Shown here piece by piece: positions 36,801-45,849 of a stretch of DNA of 64,000 bases. A program made the position numbers and the translations under genes. The stretch is from Undaria pinnatifida (Eukaryota; Sar; Phaeophyceae; Laminariales; Alariaceae): positions 4,428,000 through 4,491,999 of the forward strand of contig JABAKD010000029.1 in NCBI GenBank assembly GCA_012845835.1. Direction: 5' to 3'. The notes below the pieces were generated by a model, which made no database searches, had not been told where the DNA came from, and saw nothing but the letters and a program-made list of their open reading frames with translations. Position 1 is the stretch's first letter. Each line of letters starts with the position of its first letter.

Positions 36801-38420
36801 TAGGTGTCTAGAGGGTGGGTTACTCGCTCCCTCCTTTTTGCGGCGAGGGGGGTGTCTCCCTATTTGTGGCAAGGGAGGGGCCCCTCGCGTTGTGCCCCCC
36901 CCCCTCCCTTGTGGCAAGGACCGGGAGTTTGTCCCCTTTGCCATAAGGGAGGGGGGGGGTCCCGCCCCCTTGCGGCAAAGGGAGCGGTTCCCTTCATTGT
37001 GGCAAGGGGCGGGGGGGGGGCACATTGTGGCAGGGAGGGGGGGGTCCCGCACCTTGTGGCGAGGGCAGGGCGTCTCGTACCTTGTGGAAATATCGGGTGT
37101 CCCCACCTTGCGACAAGGCGGAGGGAGTCATTCCCCCTTGTGCCGAGGAGGGGAGTCCCCCATCATGAGGCCAGGGTAGAGGTCCCTCTCTATACACTTT
37201 TTTTGTTCTTGTCTTGTGTTGCCTCTCCAGTGCTTCTCGCCCTTTTTGTCTTTTGACATGGTACAGTCTAGACTCTGGACGCCTTTTTTGTTTTGTTTTG
37301 TAGTCTTGCTCGTTCAGACCTTTGCGGAGCTTGTTTTCGGCCTTTAAAGCTTTTGTCTTGACCTCTCCGTGCTTTTTATTTTGTTTTGTTTCAGGGCGCG
37401 GGAGCTGTCGTTGGATTCCACTAGGGACTCTCCGTTCGCCTTGCTGGCGAAGGAAAACGACATAATGTGGGGGGGAGGCATGCCGGACGATATCACCGTT
37501 GTCGCTCTCCGTGTCATCAACAAGGCCGACTCGTCTGCTGCGGTAAGGCACTTCTATGGTGTGCACGTGTTTGAACAGGGGGCGGTAGCTTCCCCCCCCT
37601 AAGACCTCCCATGGATACTAGGAAATTCGAGAGAGAGATTGGCAGGCATTCGCTCCCACCCCGCTAAGAAGGGATCGAGGAGGCAGGCTTCTCTGCTGCA
37701 ATAAAGACTCTTGTAGTGTATCAGGTTTTAAAAGGGTACAGTAGAGCGCCGCCCCCCCAGCCAAAAGCAAGACACTAGGTAAATACTAGAACACATATGA
37801 AAGGGGATGGTAGATAGCCCCCACCTCCTCCCAAAAATATGTCCGCAAGGCCGACTCCTCTACCGCGATGAGGTGCACTTAAAATGTATTAAAAAAAGGG
37901 GACTTTAAAAAGCGATCCCCTCCCGCCATAGGCATGACCTTCCGTACTACTAAACTGCTGTAAACCTTCCAAAAAGGACTGTAGAGAGCCGTTCCCCTTG
38001 CCATAATCAAGCCTTTCCATATTGTTAAAAAACTTCAGGCAGAGACGCCTCTTCTTCGAAAACGGGGAGGGCAGAGAGTCGCCCTCCTTTCGGTTGGAAG
38101 CCACCGGCCATGTCTGTATTTGTAGAACAGAATGGTACTGCTGCTGCTGCTCCATGGTATAGTCTTGACTCGCTGGACTTGTACTTCGGTGGAAATATGA
38201 ATCGGTACTCTCCTTCTCCCCCTTCCCCGTCCCTTGTGACGCGAATGCGTCCATTCACCTCTCCCCAACCCACCCCGCCTGCCCCCACCATCGCCCCCCC
38301 TTTCGCCGCCCCTTCGTTTTTCGTGTCTTCGCTTTTTTGTAATTTTTTTTACTGAAGGCGGTGTCGAGGAGGGGGGTAAAACTAGACGACCATCATCCCG
38401 AAGAAGCTGCTGTAGCCTGA
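25161..38420 (+). CDS. CBS-pair plus PTC7-type PP2C phosphatase, probably mitochondrial
   Basis: A Mn/Mg-dependent Ser/Thr phosphatase with an N-terminal CBS pair, a module that usually binds adenosyl compounds. I rebuilt 14 exons: 25161-25541, 25770-26024, 27451-27537, 28800-28976, 29420-29566, 30071-30204, 31113-31271, 31730-31874, 32613-32773, 33324-33411, 33929-34054, 35694-35797, 37395-37542 and 38358-38420 (TGA). Phases all agree and give 724 residues. Residues 1 to about 110 are Arg/Ser-rich, like a mitochondrial presequence. The CBS pair (about 195 to 330: KAKDILR, VIGMFTSRDLL, RNLPVVWEGKVLGIVNVNDI) is close to plant mitochondrial CBSX3. The PP2C part (about 395 to 702) has GLADGVGSW (Asp431), NIGDCG (Asp521), GTDGLFDN (Asp607) and GGMPDDITVV (Asp686, Asp687), as in PPTC7/PTC7. 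All expected metal-binding Asp positions are present. The start is the first ATG in the frame and is uncertain. Exon 5 could instead end nine bases later. AATAAA occurs at 38764. Confidence 0.85.
25630..25692. repeat. (TTG/CTG)n microsatellite in phosphatase intron 1
   Basis: CTGTTGTTGCTGTTGTTG units, then pure TTG, about 75 bases before the acceptor TGGTCAG|GACGAACC at 25769/25770. Sense-strand orientation is TTG, so the tract contains no AG. Confidence 0.8.
26072..26400. repeat. three decayed copies of the exon 2 donor edge
   Basis: The end of exon 2 and its donor (ACGCTTCTCAGGCAGCAG then TTGGAG|GTAGGACGG, to 26024) is repeated at about 26072 to 26100 (CTCAGGCAGCAATTGGAC), at 26207 to 26250 (AAGACGCTTCTCAGGCAGCA then GTCGGAG|GTAGGGCGG, with an intact-looking GT donor at 26239) and at about 26375 to 26405 (GGCAGCAGTAGAAG|GTGGGG). 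The second and third also share the upstream block GTCGGCAAGTCGGCT. None has an open path to the next exon in the expected phase except possibly the second. Confidence 0.75.
26800..27095. repeat. 27-bp minisatellite, about 10 units
   Basis: The unit is ATCGATATCGGTATCGTAAT followed by TATCGTC. TCGATATCGGTATCGT recurs every 27 bp at about 26806, 26833, 26860, 26887, 26914, 26941, 26968, 26995, 27022 and 27049. Related TATCG/TCGTC sequence extends from about 26500 to 27190. It lies in phosphatase intron 2 and is open in several frames on both strands, because 27 is a multiple of three and the unit lacks stops. Confidence 0.85.
27366..27400. repeat. (GACC)n microsatellite
   Basis: About seven GACC units just upstream of phosphatase exon 3 (27451). 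Confidence 0.7.
28515..28640. repeat. dispersed repeat family B, copy in phosphatase intron 3
   Basis: GCGCCTGGTGCACGCAATGT then GTTGGTGAAAACCCGACGTG and CTCCGTCCCGGCATATTAGG, ending with CCACTACAGCCATGCATC. The block order is the same as at 12205 to 12310. A partial copy (GAAAGCCCGACGTGCTCCGC) is at about 30585. Confidence 0.6.
29665..29830. repeat. GGGA/GGAG-rich purine tract
   Basis: About 160 bp of GGGAGGGA-type repeats in phosphatase intron 5. Gly/Arg/Glu-rich ORFs here are artefacts. Confidence 0.75.
30797..30822. repeat. poly-C run of 26 bases
   Basis: A near-pure C run between the CATATGATTC and TCCCATTGCC flanks in phosphatase intron 6. Its length may be unreliable in an assembly. 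Confidence 0.6.
30870..30936 (+). pseudogene. decayed copy of the 5' part of phosphatase exon 7
   Basis: The sequence from 30883 (CACCTTGAGGTCGCGGACGA onward, to GCCCACTTTGTGCT) repeats the first 53 bases of exon 7 (31114 onward) with a few substitutions, and the upstream intron bases are also related. The true acceptor GACAG|GCACC reads GACAAGCACC here, so the AG is displaced by one base and using it would break the frame. The copy then reads GGTGTGAGT, a possible donor. Confidence 0.8.
31355..31412 (+). pseudogene. decayed copy of the 3' end of phosphatase exon 7
   Basis: GTGTGGGCTCGTGGCGGAAG then GTTTGAGAG.ACCCGCG.GAGTTCAG|GTACGT repeats the exon 7 end (GTGGGCTCGTGGCGGAAGG... TTCAG|GTAAAC, 31271) about 135 bp downstream. 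The copy has a TGA in the original frame but keeps a good donor. Confidence 0.8.
31520..31572 (+). pseudogene. decayed copy of the 5' start of phosphatase exon 8
   Basis: CCTGGCAGCAACCGGCTCAT then GCACCGGG, an 11-base insertion and GCAAGGGAGTAC repeat the acceptor and first about 35 bases of exon 8 (CTTGGCAG|CAACCGGCTGATG, 31730), 197 bp upstream of the real one. The AG is intact but the insertion carries an in-frame disruption. Confidence 0.8.
32221..32425. repeat. (GGTAT)n pentanucleotide array
   Basis: About 35 TGGTA units with decaying TAGCATGATA variants toward the right, in phosphatase intron 8. Tyr/Gly/Met repeat ORFs are artefacts. Confidence 0.85.
32922..32975 (+). pseudogene. decayed copy of the 3' end of phosphatase exon 9
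   Basis: GCTGCATGAGCGGGAGGGGA then CGCCGCGGTATCTCAGGAGA|TGAGTT repeats GTACATGAGGGAGAAACGGA ... CTCAGGGA|GTGAGTT (32773) about 188 bp downstream. The GT of the donor is lost (ATGAGTT). Confidence 0.75.
33530..33800. repeat. GGTGTT/GGTGGT-rich tract in phosphatase intron 10
   Basis: Imperfect hexamer and trinucleotide repeats. Val/Leu-rich and His/Gln-rich ORFs are artefacts. A shorter GGTGTT array (34165 to 34215) lies in intron 11. Confidence 0.7.
34274..34312 (+). pseudogene. decayed copy of the 3' end of phosphatase exon 11
   Basis: TTTTGGAACTGGGGAACATG then TGTGCT|GTGAGTCGTC repeats ACATGGAACTGGAGAACATT then TCTGCC|GTGAGTCGTG (34054) 246 bp downstream. The donor is intact in the copy. 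Confidence 0.75.
35460..35585. repeat. TATCAGTC / GTTATCA short tandem repeats
   Basis: Imperfect 7 to 9 bp units (TATCAGTC, GTTATCA) in phosphatase intron 11. Confidence 0.6.
35815..36200. repeat. GGTGGA/(GGT)n tract in phosphatase intron 12
   Basis: GATGGTGGTGGTGGA units followed by about 25 GGT units and decaying variants. Gly-rich and Pro-rich ORFs on both strands are artefacts. Confidence 0.85.
36825..37175. repeat. diverged minisatellite, CCTTGTGGCAAGGGAGGGG core
   Basis: Roughly ten imperfect units of about 30 to 40 bp, each with TTGTGGCAAGG or a variant followed by a G-run and GTCCC. The unit can fold, since CCTTG and CAAGG are complementary. Phosphatase intron 12. Confidence 0.65.
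37655..37885 (+). pseudogene. two decayed copies of the 3' end of phosphatase exon 13
   Basis: The exon 13 end (CAAGGCCGACTCGTCTGCTG then CG|GTAAGGCACTT, 37542) recurs as GGCAGGCTTCTCTGCTGCA|A then TAAAGACTCTT (boundary about 37700) and as CGCAAGGCCGACTCCTCTAC then CGCG|ATGAGGTGCACTT (boundary about 37867), spaced about 158 and 167 bp. The intervening intron sequence (GGGGA..GTAGA.AGCC..CCCCC) also repeats, to about 38090. Donor GT is lost in both. Confidence 0.7.
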
Positions 38421-41400
38421 CCGAGCAGCACTATTAATAGCTGTTGTCTTTACTTGTGGTTTGCTATTGTGGCGGGCGCGCGGGTGGGCAGGGATCTGGC
38501 AAGTGCCCTCATTCGACCAGGCGCGGAAGGGGGGTGGTCCGGGGGCGGGGACAGGGGTGGTAGGTTGGTGAAGGAGGAGTAGAGGGGGAGGTAGGGGAGA
38601 GGGGGGTAGGAAGGGAGTGCTCTTTTCCCACGCCGGTACTACGACTCGGAAAAATGGAATGCTTTACGTGGCGTTCTTTTGCTTTTCCTCCTGGAGGCAC
38701 CGACTGGCGGTCGGTGCGGCGTTGCGGGCGTCTTTTTATTAGCCTCGGCAATTTCAGAGAACAAATAAAGGGTGTCGCGCTGTTGCCGAGGAACGCTCCG
38801 TTGCCCTGCCTCTGGTTTTTGGTTTTGACGTGCGGTTTTTGGTTTTGGCTTGCTTGACCTGTTTCAGGGCGGCAGCAGGGAACAGAGGAGCGGGGGGGGG
38901 GGGTCTCCTCTCTTCTGCTCGTATGGCTTGTAATTTTGCGTACTAGTATTATTGTTTATGGTGATCGGTTTTTTCGATTATGGTTTATCGTGTCAATGTT
39001 TTGGTTGCCCTTGTGGGGGAGCATTGTATTGTTGCGCTTACTCTGGGCTTGGTAAACTTGGTCGATCTTACCTCCGACGCCCAGTAATGTAACACCTTCA
39101 CAGCTACCCCTTTTTTGCTCCTCCCCCTTTTTTGTCCCTTTACGTGTACGAGACCCAAATCCCTTCTTGCGTTTTCTCCTTTGTTTTTTTTCTGGTTTGA
39201 ATGGGGCGTACACGATATTATCATAGTAACAGCCTCTTATCTTCACACGTGTTGCTGTTCTCACATTAACCTGGTATTTCGAGTCGGCGCCTTACGCAAC
39301 CCCGCCCCCCGAGGAGTGTTCTTCGTTCCTTGATTTTCCTGTATGAAACCCCATGATATCGCATAAGACTCCATGGATGTGCCCCGGGATACACATCGCA
39401 TGGAAATCCATGAGATATCCCATGGGATTCACTTTTTTTCGACGAGAACGTCCATGTAACCCTACGGGAGGACTTCCCATGAGACTACCAATAGGATATT
39501 CTCATGGTGCTGATTGATGGGAGGGCGGAAAAGCTGATTGATATTGGTACGGTACTTTCCCCCGGCAATTTTGCTGTTCTTGATTTCCCGTATGAGTGAG
39601 CCCCCCTTCTGGGATTTTTTTCGCTTTCTCTATACTAAGATGCTAAATGGATGGATTACTCAAAGAAGGCGTTGCCCGAAAGAGAGGGCGACAGAGCTAG
39701 AGAGAGCGAATGAGAGAAATAATGCAAGGTACCATACGCGCACGGCCGCGCAAGGAAGCCACTTTTACGGCAACCCCAAATTGATATGCTTGGTAGAGGA
39801 CAATGTTTTCCAGTACCTGTCCGGGAATGTAAAGACCGTTTCTGTGCTGACGTGAACGCGATGATGGTCGTCAAATTTGCGGTAAAAGCGATACCGGTAA
39901 AAAGCGTAGAACGAGACGATGCCCCAGGTGTAGTGCCAGAATTTTTAGAAGAGTTACATGGCATATATCCGAGAAACCTAGACTAAAACATCGCTAGCCG
40001 TATCCCCGACGCCGAATCCTGCCCTAATATTGCTTTAGGGAACCTGATCCGGATAATACCTGCAAAGCAAGTTATTGAACCTGTTTTCAAACAAGGTCTC
40101 CAGTAGGTACCACAGGTGCCTCGTTTTCTTGCATGTAGCATTGACTTGAAGGTCTCAGCTGTAAATAAACACCACAACACCGTCGTCATGATTCAAGTGA
40201 TACGGCGTTCTCTTACCTCTTGTTTACTGATCTTTTGCAAGCGATTCAGTGTTCCCGTCGCTCATGTGGCCAAGCGTTTTGTCGCTATGTACTCAACCTA
40301 TTCTTGATGGGCGCTCTAGTTATTATTAATGAGCGTTCGAGTTACTGGAAAGATCAGGTGTTCTAAAATTTGCTTGGTTTCAGTATGAAATGTCCCGACG
40401 TGTCAATAACTGAAACGACTCTGACCAGGGGCGACAAGGTAAACAAGACACATATTAACCGGAATTTCTCGCTCAATTTGAACTTCAAACTGTAAAATTA
40501 TTACTATTATTATTGGTTCCCACCACCTTACCCAGGCCATCAAATGACAGCAGCATCTATTTCATGATTTATCTAGTTCCACTCTACGCCCGAGCAATCA
40601 TTAGAAGTTTGCACGTGATGCTCGCTGTTTTATCAAGCTGATTTCGGCAAAAAAATGCGCTCTTCGGGTGACATTTTTTTTTCTTGGCCGATCCAAAAAG
40701 TTCAGACATGATATTAGTGCGGTGTAATAGGCCTTCATTGACACCCCTCTCCTGAGTGTGTCGTAACCTTGCCAGATGCGGCTTACACAAGCAAGATCGT
40801 GCAAGCGCAGCGAGGGTTTTTCTTACGATATAGACTTAGACTATACTTTCTTAAAAAGGCACCTCCGTCTATTAATACATCTCATAAAACGGGGTCGACG
40901 ATCTCGTCATAACTCATGTTTGCGAAAGCTGGGTGCGATACTTCGATCGCGCATGCGACATGATGGCACCGTACTTAATAATAGTACTCGGATGGTTCCG
41001 ACCAATATAGACTATATGGAAAAGGCACAGTCCATACCCACTCGTACGTGCACAGCATACGCACGTTTACTGGTGTATAAAACGTGCCAGGCATATAGAC
41101 TAGTCAAAGAAATTCAAGTATGGGCTGCACTCGGCAGTATGATACGGAGCACAGAAAAGGTACGAACAAGATAATATATACAAAGAGGCGTTTTGCATCT
41201 TACAGGTAAAACCGATCGCAACGTATTTTTTCTTCCAATTTTTGAAAATGTTCACGTTTCCCGAAGCGCGTCTGTGGCAGAGAAAGGCATTGCCAGTCTG
41301 CACCCTTCTCGCTTGGACAGCCAACTCGCCATAGACGACACCAGACCAAGAGCAGCGAGAGTGCTTAGGCAGGTGTGGATTATTAAAAGTCGGGCGTAGA

Positions 41401-42533
41401 TAGCTGGTTATCTACGCTCGTTCGTGTTTGCAACGCGTTAGGCAATGTCAAGAGTTCTACCCTTCCTTGTTGCCAGTGCTGCTGTTTTCGGCTGAGTATT
41501 GATACTATAAACCGTAGTGAAGGAGGGGTCCATGCATTGCCATGCCGGCAAAAAAAGCGACGAGGGCGATCTAGAAAATAGCCGCATTTTAATAGGACGA
41601 GAGTGCAACGGAACGAGTATAGTCGTGCTGCACGCGTGTCTCAGAGCTCCCAGCACTCCACATGAGGGACACCTCCTGAAGCCAGGAACTCTACTTTTTT
41701 GGTGAGGCCGATGCTGCAATCGTTAGATTGTTTCGTCAGTTGCTCCCTCTGAAGCGTAGCCACAGCCCAAGCAATAACACCATGGTATCCTATTATTAGA
41801 CTAGTCCAGTTTAATAGCAGATCACACCTACCTGCTATTCCGGGCAAGATCGCCGTCTTCTATGGCACAACTCAAAGTTGGCTGCGCATCGCTGAGCTTC
41901 GCTCAATCGTTCGCCTCGCCGCAATGTTCGAGTCTAACGCTGGAGGTTGTATTTTGCTCGCCTTTGTTTTAACAATTCACCGGACTTCCGGTCGTAGTCC
42001 TCGTTTTTTCATCACCAGCGAGTAAAATAGAAAGTACGGTAGACAGTATGATCCACTCAAAAATCAACTACGTACAGTAGTAGCTTGAGCGGTATTCCCT
42101 TGTGCCTTTGGGGCTTCAGAAGGAAGCCACCACACACTTGTTGGGCGGATCAGATACCTCTTCAAGATATGTGTGCTTCAGGGAATACAGATCCCGGGTC
42201 TACATGATCTGCATAACCTATACATGCAAAGCTGCCGGGTGAGAACCGGGTGGTGTGGATGAGCTACCATTAATACATGGGTCCTGGGGGTTAGATTTTA
42301 TGCTACGCAGATCCTGCTCAACGTACCACGAAAAAGAGATAAAAATAGGATCTGTCGATAGATGACTTGGATGGTCATCGGTCCGATGTGTGGAACCCAG
42401 GCCGGAAACAACTGACCGTTATAGCATCAGCCACATGAAGCAGCTCGAGCCAAAGGAGTAGGATGTGTGCCCGAACTCCAATGTACTTGGTAAGAGGCTG
42501 TTGTACCAAACGCGCGCAGCTGGGTGATATGTT
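38421..42533. other. intergenic stretch without a recognisable gene
   Basis: Follows the phosphatase stop; AATAAA at 38764 is a possible polyadenylation signal. Small ORFs (for example 39786 to 39986 and 40776 to 41174 on the + strand) resemble no known family. CATGG/CCATG-rich short repeats occur at 39340 to 39500. No transposon ends were recognised. Confidence 0.45.
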
Positions 42534-42974
42534 TCACCCTTTTCCTACAGCAGACACTCTCTTGCTTAGTTCAAAACCTATCGTGCTTTTTTTGTCGCTG
42601 TGCGTGGCCCCCGAGGTATTTCTGTTCGTGATTGGCCCAACGCTATACCTCTTCTCTTTGCCCCCTCGCTTGATATCTGCCCATATATCAGGATTTCTGA
42701 TAGGTGGATCCACCAACTCGGCAATGGCGGCTGCGGGTGGTAAGGGTGTCTTTCTGCCAAACGCGATGGGCTTCGCGGTGACCTCAGCTTTGGCATACTT
42801 CTCTACAGCGTCAGCAGGACTCCGTTTGAGACCAAGGTTTGTGATGCCGAGGGCCGTACTCCACAAACTAAGTCGAATATAAACGTTGTCAGCAGGCGTG
42901 GTGGTCAGAAGTTGCAAGGGTGCGAAGAGGACAATGTAGGGATCAACCCAGAAATATGCATCTAGGGCAAACAA
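42534..42974 (-). CDS. hypothetical ORF, intact copy in a triplicated unit
   Basis: A 146-codon minus-strand ORF of unknown function. The part inside the repeated unit (left edge about 42705) includes YFWVDPYIVLFAP, LWSTALGITNLGLK and AFGRKTPLPPAAA; the C-terminal quarter lies outside the repeat. The two other copies of the unit keep related sequence but are broken: copy 2 has TGA in place of a Trp codon (about 44265) and copy 3 has an insertion near 46035. Several differences between copies 1 and 2 are conservative in this frame (V/I, L/V, E/D), which hints at past coding use. The + strand of the same segment also holds a 52-codon ORF, so coding on either strand is unproven. Confidence 0.25.
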   Translation of the reverse strand: MFALDAYFWVDPYIVLFAPLQLLTTTPADNVYIRLSLWSTALGITNLGLKRSPADAVEKYAKAEVTAKPIAFGRKTPLPPAAAIAELVDPPIRNPDIWADIKRGGKEKRYSVGPITNRNTSGATHSDKKSTIGFELSKRVSAVGKG

Positions 42975-44050
42975 GCTATAAGTCGCCTGGTCAGCGCATC
43001 GTCATTGCCTGGGGTAAACTTCGAAACGTTTTCAAGTGCAGCAGCAACTCAGAACATCTAAAGCTCACAAAACGCACCAAGCAGAAAGTTACCGGGGACG
43101 CACGGAGGCTTTTCGGTCTAGCTACAGTACACAGTTGGTGCAGGACACACTTAGAGGGCAAGGTAAGAAACAAGAACGCTCGCCCAGGGGCGGGATTCCT
43201 TGCGTAGAAACCATTGTGCGCAAACTTCATATATCTGCATCCAAGAGATAGTGCAGCTGTCGCTAGGAACTCGCGTAGCAGGAGAATTGTATTTACCGTC
43301 AACTTGTATGCGCTGGCAGAATGGACGGTGGCTAGCTGTTTTGTTGTTGCTGCTGCTGTTGTCGTTGGTGTGGTTCGTGGTGGAACACGTGTTTTCCCTG
43401 GCACAACCCAACACCTGGCACAACCCAACACCTGGCACAACCCAACACCTGGCACAACCCAACCCAACCCAACCCAACCGAATATCACCAGCATCAGCAT
43501 CACCGCTACCACTACCCCACGAGCGGCGACTTTTTGGACGTGGGCAATCCTGCGGGGTGTGGCAACAGACAACAGAGATATTGCAGGTAGATACTGCTTC
43601 TGTGCTGCTGCTGCGGGGGATTTTGCCAACGCCTACGGCTCGTGCCTCGTGCGAGTTTGATACTGGTTACGGGCGGCAGCGTCTCGCCCTGCTGTCTCGG
43701 TTTATCCCTCTTCAGCGCCCACCGAGTTTCTCGTCTGCAACGCCCAGCGAGAGCGCTGCGGCCGACCTTCTGCCTGTTACTGTACTTCTTGCTGCCCGGT
43801 AGGTACTATTGGCTCCCGCTGCACCGTCTGTTCCGTCCACTTCTATGAAGACTTCCTCAAACTTTCATCAGAAAATCAAACATTTTATTTGTCAAGGGCG
43901 CACAAAAAACAAATTTCGACATCACACCCCCAAAACTGCATTTTTGACCTCTTAAGAGGGGCTCCTAATGTTTCACGGAAGCTTCGATGGAAGAAAGGTA
44001 ATGTTTCACCGAAGCTTCCATGGAAGCGTTCAGAGTTCTACTGAAGTTAA
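42705..44050. repeat. tandem unit copy 1 (internally deleted)
   Basis: First of three direct repeats. Shared landmarks are GGATCCACCAACTCGGCAAT, GCGATGGGCTTCGCGGTGA, GAGACCAAGGTTTGTGATGC, GCCCAGGGGCGGGATT, a (CAACCCAACACCTGGCA)n minisatellite (43404 to 43480), GTTACGGGCGGCAGCGTCTC and CTTCCATGGAAG-rich DNA. About 300 bp present at the right end of the other copies are missing here (between about 43890 and 43960). Confidence 0.8.
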
Positions 44051-44099
44051 AGCCATGGAAGTAGAGCACACTCTCGTGGAAGTAGATTTAAGCTTTTGA

Positions 44100-45849
44100 C
44101 GTCCATCAAATACGGATCCACCAATTCGGCAATGGCGGCTGCGGGTGGTACAGGTGTCTTTCTGCCAAACGCGATGGGCTTCGCGGTGATCTCAGCTTTG
44201 GCGTACTTATCTACAGCATCAGCAGGCCTCCGTTTGAGACCAAGGTCGGTGATGTCAAAGGCGGTATTTCACAAGCAAAATCGAATATAGCCGTTGTCAG
44301 CAGGCGTGGCGATTAGGAGTGGCAAGGATGCGAAGAGGACAATGTAGGAATCAACCCCGAAATATGCACCGGTGGCTAACACGCTATCCGTCACCTGGTC
44401 GACGCATCGTCGTTGCCTGGGTTAAACTTCGAAACGTTTTCAAGTGCAGCAGCAGCTCAGAACATCTAAAACTCACAAAACAAACCAAGCAAAAAGTTAC
44501 CGGGTACGCCCGGAGGCATTTCGGTCTACCTTTCTGTATACAGTTGGTACGGGGCACACTTAGAGGGCAAGGTAAGAAACAAGAACGCTCGCCCAGGGGC
44601 GGGATTTCTTGCGTAGGAACCATTGCGCGCAAACTTCCATATATCTGTATTCAAGAGATAGTGCAGCTGTCGCTAGGAACTCGCGCAGCAGGAGAATTGT
44701 ATTCACCGTCAACCTTTGTGCGCTGGTAGAATGGAAGGTAGCTAGCTGTTTTGTTGTTGCCGCTGCTGTAACGTTGTCGTTGGTGTGGTTCGCGGTGGAA
44801 TGCGTGTTTTCCCTGGCACAACACAACACCTGGCACAACCAAGCCCAACCCTTGCTCGGTATGCCTGGCACCACCCACCACCTGGCACAGCCCAACACCT
44901 GGCACAACCTAACCCAACCAAACCCAATAGCACTAGCATTAGTATCACCGATATCATCACCACGAGCGGCGGCTCTTTGGACGTGGGCAATCCTGCGGGG
45001 TGTGGCAGCAGAAAACAGAGATATTGCAGGTAGATACTGCTTCTGTGCTGCTGCTGCGGAGTATTTGCCAACGCCCACGGCTCGTGCCTCGTTCGAGTTT
45101 GATACCGGTTACGGGCGGCAGCGTCTCGCCCTGCTGTCTCGGTTTATCCCTTTTCAGCGCCCATGGAGTTTTTCGTCCGCAGCGCCCAGCGAGAGCGGTG
45201 TGGCTATCTGCTGACTTGCCAATGTACTTCTTGCTGCCCAGGACTGCACTTTTGCCCCCCGCTGCACCGTCTGTTCTATCCACTTTCATGAAAACTTCCA
45301 TAAAATTTGATAAAAAACAAATAGTGTGCGAGCCAAGTTGTACGAGCCCCTAGGTTTCGGCCGTTGAAATTCGGAACTCACATTCGCTTGTATCACGGCA
45401 TCAATACTTACCGCTCATACTGCCGTTGCTACTGCTACTTCTTCGTACCGCCTTATTACAAAGTCTTGTTATCATGGAAATGGATGGAATCTCCCATAAA
45501 AGCTCCCCGTCCATGGAAGCTTGCACTACTCCCATGCAATTGCTGCCATGCAAGATTCCACTACTCCCATGGAAGGGAAGTTTAACCTTCCAACACTTTC
45601 ATGAGGAGAGCGGGATTAATCACTGCCATGAGAAGCCTCCGGACGCTAATGCCATGAAAGCTGATATCTACTTCTGCAGACGTATAATAAGTTAACGCTT
45701 TGCCGAAAGTAGTGGAAGCGTCGGGGAAAGAGGCTTCGATGGAAGAAGGGTGATGTTTCACGGAAGCTTCCATGGAAGCGTTCAGAGTTCTACTGAAGTT
45801 AAAGCCATGAAAGTAGTGGACACTCCCGTGAAAGTAGACGGCAGCATTT
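44100..45849. repeat. tandem unit copy 2
   Basis: Full unit of about 1.75 kb. It starts with GTCCATCAAATACGGATCCA, then GCGATGGGCTTCGCGGTGAT, the minisatellite (44815 to 44915) and GTTACGGGCGGCAGCGTCTC (45108), and ends in a CTTCCATGGAAG-rich block (45470 to 45790). Same order as copies 1 and 3. Confidence 0.8.

Noticed and set aside
37543-37602. Read-through of exon 13 to the TAA at 37602 as the phosphatase C-terminus
   Set aside because: The GTAAGG donor at 37543 is strong, and an acceptor at 38357 gives an in-phase short last exon. Read-through remains possible if the last intron is retained.
40776-41174. 132-codon + strand ORF as a gene
   Set aside because: Not repetitive, but it has no recognisable motif and no supporting context. 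Random ORFs of this size are expected in 64 kb.
43404-43480. CRISPR-like spaced repeats in CACCTGGCACAACCCAA
   Set aside because: The 17-bp units are directly adjacent, without unique spacers, so it is an ordinary minisatellite.
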